Shown here: piece by piece, positions 18,575-25,806 of the stretch | Position numbering within the stretch: the stretch's first letter is position 1 | Layout of the letters: every line of letters starts with the position of its first letter | Assembly: GCF_002025705.1 (NCBI RefSeq) | Contig: NZ_CP018846.1 | Location: 5,819,501-5,883,500, forward strand | From: Pseudomonas putida | Lineage (GTDB): Bacteria; Pseudomonadota; Gammaproteobacteria; Pseudomonadales; Pseudomonadaceae | Direction of reading: 5' to 3' | Length of the DNA stretch: 64,000 nucleotides | Position numbers and translations under genes: made by a program | The notes under the pieces: model-generated | Told to the model about the DNA's origin: nothing | What the model saw: the letters and a program-made list of their open reading frames with translations, nothing else | Database searches by the model: none

Positions 18575-18704
18575 ACGCATCCTGCTTGCCGAATACACAG
18601 CGGATAACAGAACACGTTCCAGGTCCGCCTTGCAACCTGAAAGCGGATTTGGCGTCTAAGGCTGAGCCCGGCCAGTTGGTCGGTTTTTCGAGGAGCGTTC
18701 GTTC

Positions 18705-19232
18705 ATGAAGATTCGTCTGCCACTGTTGGCTCTGGCCTTGGGCCTGAGCAGCCCACTGGTGCACGCGCAGATGTTGCAACCTGGCCTGTGGGAGCTGACT
18801 ACCAGCAACATGCAGGTCGATGGCAAGCCGTTACCCGACATGCAGTTCATGCTCGGGCAGTTGAAGAACCTGCCGCCGGAACAGCGAGCCATGATGGAAG
18901 GCGTGTTGGCCAAGCAGGGCGTTACCATCGGCGGCAACGGCGTGCGGTCGTGCCTGACGCCTGAACAGGTGCAGACCAATGATATTCCGTTGCAGGACCC
19001 TAAGTCCGGCTGCACACAGAAGATCACCGACCGCTCTGGCAATGTCTGGAAGTTTCAATTCAGCTGCCCGAAAGCCCAGGGTACTGGCCAGGCGACTTTC
19101 CTCAGCGACAAGGAATTCACCACTCAGGTCAACGGCACCTTCAATGCTTCGGGTGTTCAGCAACAAGGCAGCATGAACACCCGGGCCGTATGGCTTGGTA
19201 ACGACTGTGGAACAGTCAAACCCCGGACCTGA
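18705..19232 (+). CDS. DUF3617 family periplasmic protein
   Basis: This 175-residue protein has a signal peptide (MKIRLPLLALALGLSSPLVHA). Its mature part begins MLQPGLWELTTSNMQVDG, the characteristic opening of DUF3617 proteins, and includes paired cysteines (RSCLTPEQ, SGCTQKI, FSCPKA, NDCG). Function is unknown for the family. It is a single gene between cls and folE2, convergent with folE2 and 3 bp from its end. No regulator site is obvious. Confidence 0.85.
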   Translation: MKIRLPLLALALGLSSPLVHAQMLQPGLWELTTSNMQVDGKPLPDMQFMLGQLKNLPPEQRAMMEGVLAKQGVTIGGNGVRSCLTPEQVQTNDIPLQDPKSGCTQKITDRSGNVWKFQFSCPKAQGTGQATFLSDKEFTTQVNGTFNASGVQQQGSMNTRAVWLGNDCGTVKPRT

Positions 19233-19235
19233 GCT

Positions 19236-20123
19236 TCACCACTGCCACTGGCTGCTGGCTACCGCATCGTGGGCGTGCAGGCTTTCTGCATGTTCCACGC
19301 GCAGCTTGAAGGCAGTTGCCCACTCCAATTGCCGTAGCGACTGATGCAGTCGCCGAGCGGCGTCTTCACAGAACATCAGGTTCTGCCCGTTGGCCAAGGC
19401 GAATGCCTGTTCGTCTGCACGTTTTACGGCGGTCTGCACTGCGGTACCCAGGCTGACTTCAATCCGGTCGATCAGCTCGGTTATCGGTAACGATGCAAGG
19501 TTGTTTTGAAGGCGCACGTTAATCAGCGCCTGGCTGCGCTGACTATGGGGTGTTGCGACGATGCCATGGCCGCTGCCCAACCATTCCAGTACCGAACTGC
19601 GCTCCAGCTGCTTTTCTGCAAAATCAGCTTCGAACTGCTGCTGAATCAGTTGCCTGGCCAGCGCTGCCGAACAGGGGCAAGTTGAGGAATAGGGCACACT
19701 AACTGATAGTTCCACGTGGAACATTTCATTTTCTATCTTCGCTTCGAGGGTTATCGGATAGCGCTTCCAACCGGCGAGTGGACTGACCAGTGCGGGGCGC
19801 TTTAGCAGGTAGTCGAAAGCCAAGTTGATATAAGCCGCATTGGAAAGCCCGTCGTGGCTTGCGAGGAAGTCCGCCAAAAGACGGCGGATGGCCAAGGGCG
19901 TCAATGGCTGCTGTTCGAGCGCTTCCAGCGCGAGGTAGAGGCGAGACATGTGAATACCCCGCGCAGTGCCATCCACCAAGCTGACACCGGCATCAGCCAT
20001 GGCCGATACGTGACGGCCGTCGAAATAGATGGGCAAGGCGATACCGCACATGCCGACCCAATCAAGTGGGGCGGCGTGCTCTTGGGGCTGTGCGGCAATG
20101 TCTGGAAGCGTCAGGCTAGTCAT
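19236..20123 (-). CDS. folE2: GTP cyclohydrolase FolE2 (type IB)
   Basis: This 295-residue enzyme makes dihydroneopterin triphosphate from GTP for folate. Type IB can work without zinc, replacing zinc-dependent FolE in zinc starvation. Family features are WVGMCGIALPI, the segment MADAGVSLVDGTARGIHMSRLY and the catalytic-cysteine region PYSSTCPCSAALARQL. The start at 20123 gives MTSLTLPDIAAQP; a longer in-frame extension is discarded. It lies 20 bp after a small secreted-protein gene and downstream of the Zur-like box at 20571. Confidence 0.94.
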   Translation of the reverse strand: MTSLTLPDIAAQPQEHAAPLDWVGMCGIALPIYFDGRHVSAMADAGVSLVDGTARGIHMSRLYLALEALEQQPLTPLAIRRLLADFLASHDGLSNAAYINLAFDYLLKRPALVSPLAGWKRYPITLEAKIENEMFHVELSVSVPYSSTCPCSAALARQLIQQQFEADFAEKQLERSSVLEWLGSGHGIVATPHSQRSQALINVRLQNNLASLPITELIDRIEVSLGTAVQTAVKRADEQAFALANGQNLMFCEDAARRLHQSLRQLEWATAFKLRVEHAESLHAHDAVASSQWQW

Positions 20124-20143
20124 GCGGGATACCAGGCGAAGGG

Positions 20144-20524
20144 TCAGCGACATCCGCCGACCAGGCTGCAATGCAAATTGAAACGTTGGCCGCTGGAGCT
20201 GGAAACTCGATTCAAGGTGGTCCAGCCAACACGCCGGCTGTAGCCGAACCAGGCTTCCCCATCGCTGGCCAACCCGGTGAAAAACGTTAGCGTGCCATAG
20301 CGGCTGTTGGTCTGCGCCCAAAGCCGTCGCGTTGCTGTGTCAAATCCGCGCAAGTAGAAATGGCTACCTTCCGTGCGCACGCTGTAGTAACTGCCGTTGC
20401 CGTCCTGGCAGGCCAGCAACGTTGCGCTTCGGGTACATAGCGCCAGCGAACTGCTCTGTGCCAGTGCCATGGCAGGCACTGGCGTGAGAAGCAGCAGCAA
20501 CAGGGCAGCAGGTGACAGGCTCAT
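20144..20524 (-). CDS. Small secreted cysteine-containing protein of unknown function
   Basis: This 126-residue protein has a signal peptide (MSLSPAALLLLLLTPVPAMA). The mature part carries four cysteines in two pairs (LCTRSATLLACQD near the start, HCSLVGGCR at the end), suggesting one or two disulfides, and an aromatic-rich middle (GSYYSVRTEGSHFYLRGF). The start ATG at 20524 has GGAG 6 nt upstream. It is the first gene after the Zur-like box and 20 bp before folE2, so it is probably co-induced in zinc starvation. No family was recognised. Confidence 0.72.
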   Translation of the reverse strand: MSLSPAALLLLLLTPVPAMALAQSSSLALCTRSATLLACQDGNGSYYSVRTEGSHFYLRGFDTATRRLWAQTNSRYGTLTFFTGLASDGEAWFGYSRRVGWTTLNRVSSSSGQRFNLHCSLVGGCR

Positions 20525-20570
20525 TTCCATCTCCGAAGTGCGCTTGCGACGAATGCGACTTGGCGAAATT

Positions 20571-20593
20571 GTAGTGTTACTTTATAACATTAT
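20571..20593. promoter_or_regulatory. Zur-like box in the divergent folE2 / zigA promoter region
   Basis: The 23-mer is centred on TGTTACTTTATAACA and matches 17 of the 22 specified positions of the gamma-proteobacterial Zur consensus (arms TGTTA/TAACA). It sits 47 bp before the secreted-protein gene on the minus strand and 44 bp before zigA on the plus strand. One site could therefore control both directions. The function of the genes on both sides (zinc-independent FolE2, COG0523 GTPases) agrees. Confidence 0.75.
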
Positions 20594-20636
20594 GCAATGC
20601 ATCGTTTCGAGTGCGTCCGCCTGAAGAGGTTTCACC

Positions 20637-21845
20637 ATGTCCCATCGCCTTCCTGTCACCGTGCTTTCCGGCTTCCTGGGCGCCGGCAAAAGTACCTTGC
20701 TCAACCATGTGCTGCGTAATCGCGACAACCTACGGGTCGCGGTGATCGTCAACGACATGAGTGAAATCAACATCGATGCCAGCGAAGTGCAGCGCAATGT
20801 CAGTCTCAATCGCGCTGAAGAAAAACTGGTCGAGATGAGCAACGGCTGCATCTGTTGCACCCTGCGTGAAGACCTGCTGGAGGAAGTCGCGCGGCTCGCC
20901 GAGGAGGGCCGCTTCGACTATTTGTTGATCGAGTCCACCGGCATCTCGGAGCCGCTGCCGGTCGCCGAGACCTTCACCTTCCGCGATGAGCAAGGCCGTA
21001 GCCTGTCCGACATGGCGCGCCTGGACACCATGGTCACCGTGGTCGATGGCTTGAACTTCCTGCGCGATTATCAGGAAGCCGACAGCCTGGCTAGCCGCGC
21101 AGAGACGCTGGGCGAAGAAGATGAGCGATCCATCAGCGACCTGTTGATCGAACAGGTCGAGTTCGCCGATGTACTGTTGTTGAGCAAGATCGACTTGATC
21201 AGCCAGCACGAGCGTGAAGAACTTACCGCCATTCTGCGCAGCCTCAACGCCCGCGCGCAGATTGTGCCGATGGTCATGGGCCAGGTGCCGCTGGCGCGGA
21301 TTCTCGACACCGGGCTGTTCGACTTCGACCAGGCTGCGCAGGCGCCGGGTTGGCTGCAGGAGTTGCGCGGCGCGCACATCCCGGAAACCGAGGAGTACGG
21401 CATTGCGGCGACCACCTGGGAAGCCCGCCGGCCCCTGCACCCACAACGCTTCTTCGACTTTATCCACAACACCTGGAGCAATGGTCGGTTGCTACGCTCC
21501 AAGGGCTTTTTCTGGCTTGCCAGCAAATTTCAGGAAGCCGGGAGTTGGTCGCAGGCCGGCGGCATGATGCGCCATGGCCTGGCCGGGCGCTGGTGGCGTT
21601 TTGTGCCACGAGAGCATTGGCCGCAAGATGAGCAGAGCACCGCGGACATCCTCAAGCATTGGCATGCCGAAACGGGTGACTGCCGCCAGGAGCTGGTGTT
21701 CATCGGGCAGAACATCGACTTCGCGCAGTTATCCACAGACCTGGATGCCTGCCTGCTGAATGATGAGGAAATGGCGCTCGGCCCGATGGCCTGGCTTCGC
21801 TTGCCGGATCCGTTCGGCCCCTGGCATACCGAGGAAGCAGCATGA
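20637..21845 (+). CDS. zigA: Zinc-related COG0523 GTPase (ZigA-type)
   Basis: This 402-residue P-loop GTPase is proposed to deliver zinc to client enzymes when zinc is short. It has Walker A GFLGAGKSTLL (residues about 11-21), the metal-binding CxCC in NGCICCTL (Cys pattern C-I-C-C), the guanine motif LSKIDL and a C-terminal CobW_C domain (residues about 265-370). Here the N-terminal ATG follows a Zur-like box by 44 bp. It overlaps the DUF1826 gene by 4 bp (ATGA). The symbol follows the P. aeruginosa zinc-starvation GTPase. Confidence 0.9.
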   Translation: MSHRLPVTVLSGFLGAGKSTLLNHVLRNRDNLRVAVIVNDMSEINIDASEVQRNVSLNRAEEKLVEMSNGCICCTLREDLLEEVARLAEEGRFDYLLIESTGISEPLPVAETFTFRDEQGRSLSDMARLDTMVTVVDGLNFLRDYQEADSLASRAETLGEEDERSISDLLIEQVEFADVLLLSKIDLISQHEREELTAILRSLNARAQIVPMVMGQVPLARILDTGLFDFDQAAQAPGWLQELRGAHIPETEEYGIAATTWEARRPLHPQRFFDFIHNTWSNGRLLRSKGFFWLASKFQEAGSWSQAGGMMRHGLAGRWWRFVPREHWPQDEQSTADILKHWHAETGDCRQELVFIGQNIDFAQLSTDLDACLLNDEEMALGPMAWLRLPDPFGPWHTEEAA

Positions 21846-22468
21846 ACCCGGCGCTGCGGCCTGGGGATATCCGCCAGGCCTTTGGTGAGGCACCAAAGGT
21901 GCTCACCGAGATCTTCCAGGATGGCGTGAACCTCGCCGTCTGGCAGCGCCGTTTGCCAGCACAGGTTGAAGACTTTGCTACCTTGGTGGTCAGCCTCGGC
22001 CAGTCTCTGGCTGACCAGCGTGTACTCGATGTGAGCGAGCACGAGCCACCGCAATTGCCTGGCTTGCTGCAGGAGGCTGCCGACCTGCATGGTTACGAGG
22101 GCTTTGTCGCCGATGTGAAGTGGCTGGTCTCGGCTTACACCTGTTTGCTCGGCGCACGGCGGGTGGGGTTGCGGCTAAGGGTGCTGCAAGGCGCCATGTG
22201 CCCGCGCTTTCATGTGGATAACGTGCCCTTGCGTTTGCTGACCACCTACGTCGGACCTGGTAGCGAATGGCTGGAAGAAGGCGTAGTTGAGCGGGCCGGT
22301 CTGCATCTGGCGGCGACTCCTGTGGATAACATTCGCAGCCTGAAACCAGGTGAGGTGGCTGTTCTGAAAGGGGAAAAATGGTTGGGCAATGAAGGGGCGG
22401 GACTTATCCACCGCTCACCTGCCAGTGAACAGCGGCGTCTGTTGCTCAGCCTTGACTGGCTGGCATGA
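21842..22468 (+). CDS. DUF1826 domain protein
   Basis: This 208-residue cytoplasmic protein has no membrane segment. Conserved-looking stretches include CPRFHVDNVPLRLLTTYVGPGSEWL and HRSPASEQRRLLLSLDWL, where the paired His/Asp pattern hints at a metal- or nucleotide-related fold. DUF1826 genes regularly accompany COG0523 GTPases in Zur-controlled operons. It is coupled to zigA by an ATGA overlap and is followed 39 bp later by the second GTPase. The function is not known. Confidence 0.83.
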   Translation: MNPALRPGDIRQAFGEAPKVLTEIFQDGVNLAVWQRRLPAQVEDFATLVVSLGQSLADQRVLDVSEHEPPQLPGLLQEAADLHGYEGFVADVKWLVSAYTCLLGARRVGLRLRVLQGAMCPRFHVDNVPLRLLTTYVGPGSEWLEEGVVERAGLHLAATPVDNIRSLKPGEVAVLKGEKWLGNEGAGLIHRSPASEQRRLLLSLDWLA

Positions 22469-22507
22469 CGGGGCATAGTGGGGGGAACTCCGCATAGAAA
22501 TCCTGGC

Positions 22508-23479
22508 ATGCTGCAGAATATCCCTACCCACGTCATCGCCGGCCCTTTGGGGGCCGGCAAGACCAGCCTGATCCGCCAACTGATGGCCCAGCGCCCGGTT
22601 AGCGAACGCTGGGCTGTGCTGGTCAACGAGTTTGGCCAGGTCGGCCTCGATGCGGCACTAATGAGCCGAGACGAGGACGGTATTGCCATCGGCGAGGTAG
22701 CCGGAGGCTGCCTGTGCTGCGTGAATGGCACACCGTTCCAGGTTGGTCTTGGCCGCCTGCTGCGCAAGGCCCGGCCAGACCGGCTGTTCATCGAGCCTTC
22801 CGGGCTGGGTCATCCTTTGCAGTTGTTGAACCAGCTGGGGCAGGCACCCTGGGTCGGGGTACTGGCGGTGCAGCCGTTGGTGATGGTGCTGGATGCTCAG
22901 GCGCTGGCGCGAGGTGAGCCTCTGCCAGAGGCTCAACAGCAGGCCTTGCAGGTGGCGGCGCTGGTTCTGCTGAACAAAGCCGACGCTGTGGATGAAGATA
23001 TCAAGTTGTTGATAAATAAAGAGTTTTTAAATATCCACAAGGTTTGGACCTTGCAGGGGTTGGTCGATCTCGAAATGCTGCCTGTTTCATCCACAAGTCA
23101 AAATGATGACAGTTCTGTGAATAATTTGCCTGGGGCAAGTCTATCCACAGCGCCTTCAGCCCTGTGGATAGATCCGTCTCTGCCAATTTGTTCGGCACAG
23201 GAGGGCGAGGGTGGTTGGAGCATCGGCTGGCGCTGGCATCCCAGTCAGCGATTCGACCCACAACGCTTGCAGGCTTTTCTCGCGGCCTGGCCATGGCGGC
23301 GCGCCAAGGGAGTTATCCACATCACTGATGGATGGCAGTCATTCAATGGACTGGAAGGTGTCTTGCCGCCGTGGCAGCCGAGTGACTGGCGCAAGGACTC
23401 GCGCATCGAGCTGATCTTCGAGCAGGCGCAGCCAGAGCCGCTGTTGCAGACGGCTCTGGCGAAATGCCTGATCGTGTAG
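22508..23479 (+). CDS. Second COG0523 family GTPase
   Basis: This 323-residue protein has Walker A GPLGAGKTSLI at residues about 11-21, the metal-binding motif GGCLCCVNG (C-L-C-C) near residue 65 and LLNKADAV as guanine motif. It is shorter than zigA because the C-terminal domain is reduced. The start at ATG 22508 gives the conserved MLQNIPTHVIAGPLGAGK; a GTG at 22478 is possible. Its final TAG (23477-23479) lies inside a REP element. It is the third gene of the zinc operon. Several DnaA-box-like 9-mers lie within it. Confidence 0.87.
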   Translation: MLQNIPTHVIAGPLGAGKTSLIRQLMAQRPVSERWAVLVNEFGQVGLDAALMSRDEDGIAIGEVAGGCLCCVNGTPFQVGLGRLLRKARPDRLFIEPSGLGHPLQLLNQLGQAPWVGVLAVQPLVMVLDAQALARGEPLPEAQQQALQVAALVLLNKADAVDEDIKLLINKEFLNIHKVWTLQGLVDLEMLPVSSTSQNDDSSVNNLPGASLSTAPSALWIDPSLPICSAQEGEGGWSIGWRWHPSQRFDPQRLQAFLAAWPWRRAKGVIHITDGWQSFNGLEGVLPPWQPSDWRKDSRIELIFEQAQPEPLLQTALAKCLIV

Positions 23480-23591
23480 GAGCGGCCTTGTGTCGCGAAA
23501 GGGCTGCACAGCAGCCCCAGCAATTTATGCGTTTGTGCTGAACTTTGGGGGCTGCTGCGCAGCCCTTTCGCGACACAAGGCCGCTCCTACA
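23475..23591. repeat. REP pair, variant with GCGGCCTTGTGTCGCG core
   Basis: Two nearly identical arms of about 44 bp face each other around a 29-bp spacer. The left arm starts TGTAGGAGCGGCCTTGTGTC and continues through GCGAAAGGGCTGC; the right arm is its reverse complement. The left arm overlaps the stop codon of the preceding GTPase. This is a bacterial interspersed mosaic element of the P. putida type and is transcribable as a large hairpin. Confidence 0.93.
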
Positions 23592-23607
23592 AGCGATCAG
23601 CCAGGGT

Positions 23608-24000
23608 TCAGTTGCGCCAGCGATTGTGTTCCTGGCGCCACTGCTGCATCTCGATCACATTGTCAGCCCGTGGCGGCGTCTTGATCTCGAACGGGTAGGG
23701 CGCCAGTTCGATCTGTACGCTGTGGGCACCGAACTGGGTCACGGTGCCGGGGTGGCGCTGTTCGCCGGTCACGGTGAACTCGAAGGCATAGACTCGGGCC
23801 AGCCGCTTCCTGCCGTTGGCATCGCGGATGAATGCGATGCGTTTGAGCGCAACGGCGTCATCCAGCAGCTCCAGATCGAGTTTGGCGCAGTGCTGTTTGA
23901 CCCGCTCCAGGGCCTTCTCGCGCAGCCCATGGTTGTGCCATAACCAAGCGCCTGCCGTGGCCAGCAACATCAGGACGAAGAGATTCTCCAGGGTCAACAT
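23608..24000 (-). CDS. DUF3301 domain protein, membrane-anchored
   Basis: This 130-residue protein has one N-terminal hydrophobic helix (LENLFVLMLLATAGAWLWHN). A conserved short domain with LDDAVALKRIAFIRDANGRKR and VYAFEFTVTGEQRHPGTV follows, matching DUF3301. A basic/aromatic tail (EMQQWRQEHNRWRN) ends it. It is divergent from pdxY with 120 bp between them. The function is unknown; the protein is probably cytoplasm-facing on the inner membrane. Confidence 0.82.
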   Translation of the reverse strand: MLTLENLFVLMLLATAGAWLWHNHGLREKALERVKQHCAKLDLELLDDAVALKRIAFIRDANGRKRLARVYAFEFTVTGEQRHPGTVTQFGAHSVQIELAPYPFEIKTPPRADNVIEMQQWRQEHNRWRN

Positions 24001-24120
24001 TTACGTATGCTCCAAACAAGTCGAACCAGCTTAACTGCGTCCCTGGCCTGTCGTACAGGTGGCAATCGAGTTCATACTGCGCGCTGCACAATCCTTGAAA
24101 CTGCTTTGGAAACCGCCCGC

Positions 24121-24993
24121 ATGAAACGTACTCCGCACCTGCTCGCCATTCAGTCCCACGTGGTGTTTGGCCACGCCGGCAACAGCGCTGCGGTGTTCCC
24201 CATGCAGCGTATCGGGGTCAATGTCTGGCCCCTTAATACAGTACAGTTTTCCAATCACACTCAGTATGGCCAGTGGGCGGGTGAAGTGCTCGCTCCAGCG
24301 CAAATTCCTGCGTTGGTGGAAGGCATTTCCAACATCGGCGAGTTGGGTCACTGTGATGCGGTGCTTTCCGGCTACCTGGGCAGTGCCGAACAGGGCCGGG
24401 CGATCCTCGTTGGCGTCGAGCGGATCAAGGCGGTAAACCCGAAGGCACTGTACCTGTGCGACCCGGTCATGGGCCATGCGGAGAAGGGCTGTATCGTTCC
24501 GCAGGAGGTCAGTGAATTTCTGCTCGATGAAGCAGTGGCCAAGGCGGATATCCTCTGCCCCAACCAGCTGGAACTCGACAGCTTCTGCGGCCGTCGTGCG
24601 CAATCCCTCGAAGACTGCGTGAACATGGCGCGCAGCTTGCTCGAGCGCGGCCCGCACGTGGTGCTGGTCAAGCACCTGGCATATCCGGGGCGTGCTGAAG
24701 ACATGTTTGAAATGTTGCTGGTGACCCGCGAAGAAAGCTGGCACCTGCGTCGCCCCTTGCTGGCCTTCCCGCGGCAGCCGGTTGGCGTGGGCGACCTGAC
24801 TTCGGGGTTGTTCCTGGCCCGGGTGCTGCTGGGAGACAACTGGCAGCAGGCCTTTGAGTTCACTGCGGCGGCCGTGCATGAGGTGCTGCTGGAAACTCAG
24901 GCCTGCACCAGCTACGAACTGCAGCTGGTGCGGGCCCAGGATCGCATCGCCCACCCGCGCGTGCGCTTCGAGGCGCAGCGTCTGGCGTTCTAG
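24121..24993 (+). CDS. pdxY: Pyridoxal kinase
   Basis: This 290-residue ribokinase-fold enzyme phosphorylates pyridoxal in the B6 salvage pathway. It has the N-terminal ILxIQSHVVFGHAGN-type motif (LLAIQSHVVFGHAGNSA), LCDPVMGHAEKG, CPNQLELDSFCG and the anion-hole/catalytic segment PVGVGDLTSGLF with its Asp. An upstream in-frame extension to 24007 is rejected in favour of the ATG giving MKRTPHLLAIQSH. Its stop TAG shares a CTAG with the stop of the convergent thioesterase. Confidence 0.94.
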   Translation: MKRTPHLLAIQSHVVFGHAGNSAAVFPMQRIGVNVWPLNTVQFSNHTQYGQWAGEVLAPAQIPALVEGISNIGELGHCDAVLSGYLGSAEQGRAILVGVERIKAVNPKALYLCDPVMGHAEKGCIVPQEVSEFLLDEAVAKADILCPNQLELDSFCGRRAQSLEDCVNMARSLLERGPHVVLVKHLAYPGRAEDMFEMLLVTREESWHLRRPLLAFPRQPVGVGDLTSGLFLARVLLGDNWQQAFEFTAAAVHEVLLETQACTSYELQLVRAQDRIAHPRVRFEAQRLAF

Positions 24994-25475
24994 ATCGCGT
25001 CGGTTTTCAGGTCCTGATAGCGCTTTTCCAGTTCCTGGCGGATCTGGCGACGCTGCTGGCCCTGCAGGAAGCGACGTTTCTCTTCGCTGGAGTGCGGCTG
25101 AAGTGGCGGCACCGGCACCGGGCGGCGGTTGTCATCGACCGCGACCATGGTGAAGAAGCAGCTGTTGGAGTGGCGTACCGAGCGCTCGCGGATGTTCTCG
25201 GTGACCACCTTGATACCCACTTCCATCGAAGTGTTGCCGGTGTAGTTGACCGAGGCGAGGAAGGTCACCAGCTCGCCGACGTGCACCGGCTCGCGGAAGA
25301 TCACCTGGTCGACCGACAGGGTCACCACATAGCTGCCGGCGTAGCGGCTGGCGCAGGCATAGGCCACTTCGTCGAGGTACTTGAGCAAGGTGCCGCCGTG
25401 TACGTTGCCAGAAAAGTTGGCCATGTCCGGGGTCATCAGGACGGTCATGCTCAGCTGGGCGTTTCCAGGTTCCAT
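24990..25475 (-). CDS. Acyl-CoA thioesterase (hotdog fold, YciA/BACH-like)
   Basis: This 161-residue single-hotdog thioesterase has the catalytic segment MTPDMANFSGNVHGGTLLKYLDEVAYACASRYAG, where Asn, His, Gly-Gly and Asp are the conserved active-site residues. The second strand set VTLSVDQVIFREPVHVGELV follows. A basic C-terminal tail (EEKRRFLQGQQRRQIRQELEKR) extends beyond the fold. The start at 25475 is chosen because it aligns with the fold's beginning; an upstream ATG adds 17 unconserved residues. It is convergent with pdxY, overlapping by 4 bp. The cellular substrate is unknown. Confidence 0.9.
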   Translation of the reverse strand: MEPGNAQLSMTVLMTPDMANFSGNVHGGTLLKYLDEVAYACASRYAGSYVVTLSVDQVIFREPVHVGELVTFLASVNYTGNTSMEVGIKVVTENIRERSVRHSNSCFFTMVAVDDNRRPVPVPPLQPHSSEEKRRFLQGQQRRQIRQELEKRYQDLKTDAI

Positions 25476-25806
25476 AGTGTGCTCACGGTGAGGTTGCGCT
25501 GAATCGGGGCGGGTATCTTCTGACACTTCTGGTTCCCCTCTTGAAGGTTTGCCTTCCTGTTACGGGACGTTGCCGGACGCTCCGTCGTCACGCCTATCGC
25601 GTCATCAGAGGCGGCTGATCGGCCGATCTGTTTCTACATATTGCACCGGCTTTTTGCGGCGGGGTGCGATGTTACCCTGAGTACGCCCATGCAACATGGG
25701 CTTTCCTGCATTCAATACAGTATGTACTTGCTGCTCGCTCGGCTCGGCTTTGGCAGAGGAGCGGTCTGCCCGGGCATCCAGCAAAGTCGAAAAGGAGTAT
25801 CGCGCC
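25476..25806. other. Intergenic region between thioesterase and antiporter (331 bp)
   Basis: No credible gene was seen. A perfect hairpin GCCCATG-CAA-CATGGGC lies at 25685-25701, about 105 bp before the antiporter start. AAGGAG at 25791-25796 is the antiporter ribosome binding site. The long in-frame extension of the antiporter frame across this region is not conserved-looking and is disregarded. Divergent promoters must lie here, but none is convincing by eye. Confidence 0.5.

Noticed and set aside
23475..23591. REP pairs as CRISPR repeats.
   Set aside because: They are inverted pairs with single short spacers scattered in different intergenic regions, not arrays of direct repeats, and no cas genes are present.
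24007..24120. Upstream extension of the pdxY frame.
   Set aside because: The sequence is not conserved-looking and it occupies the divergent promoter region. The family N-terminus starts at 24121.
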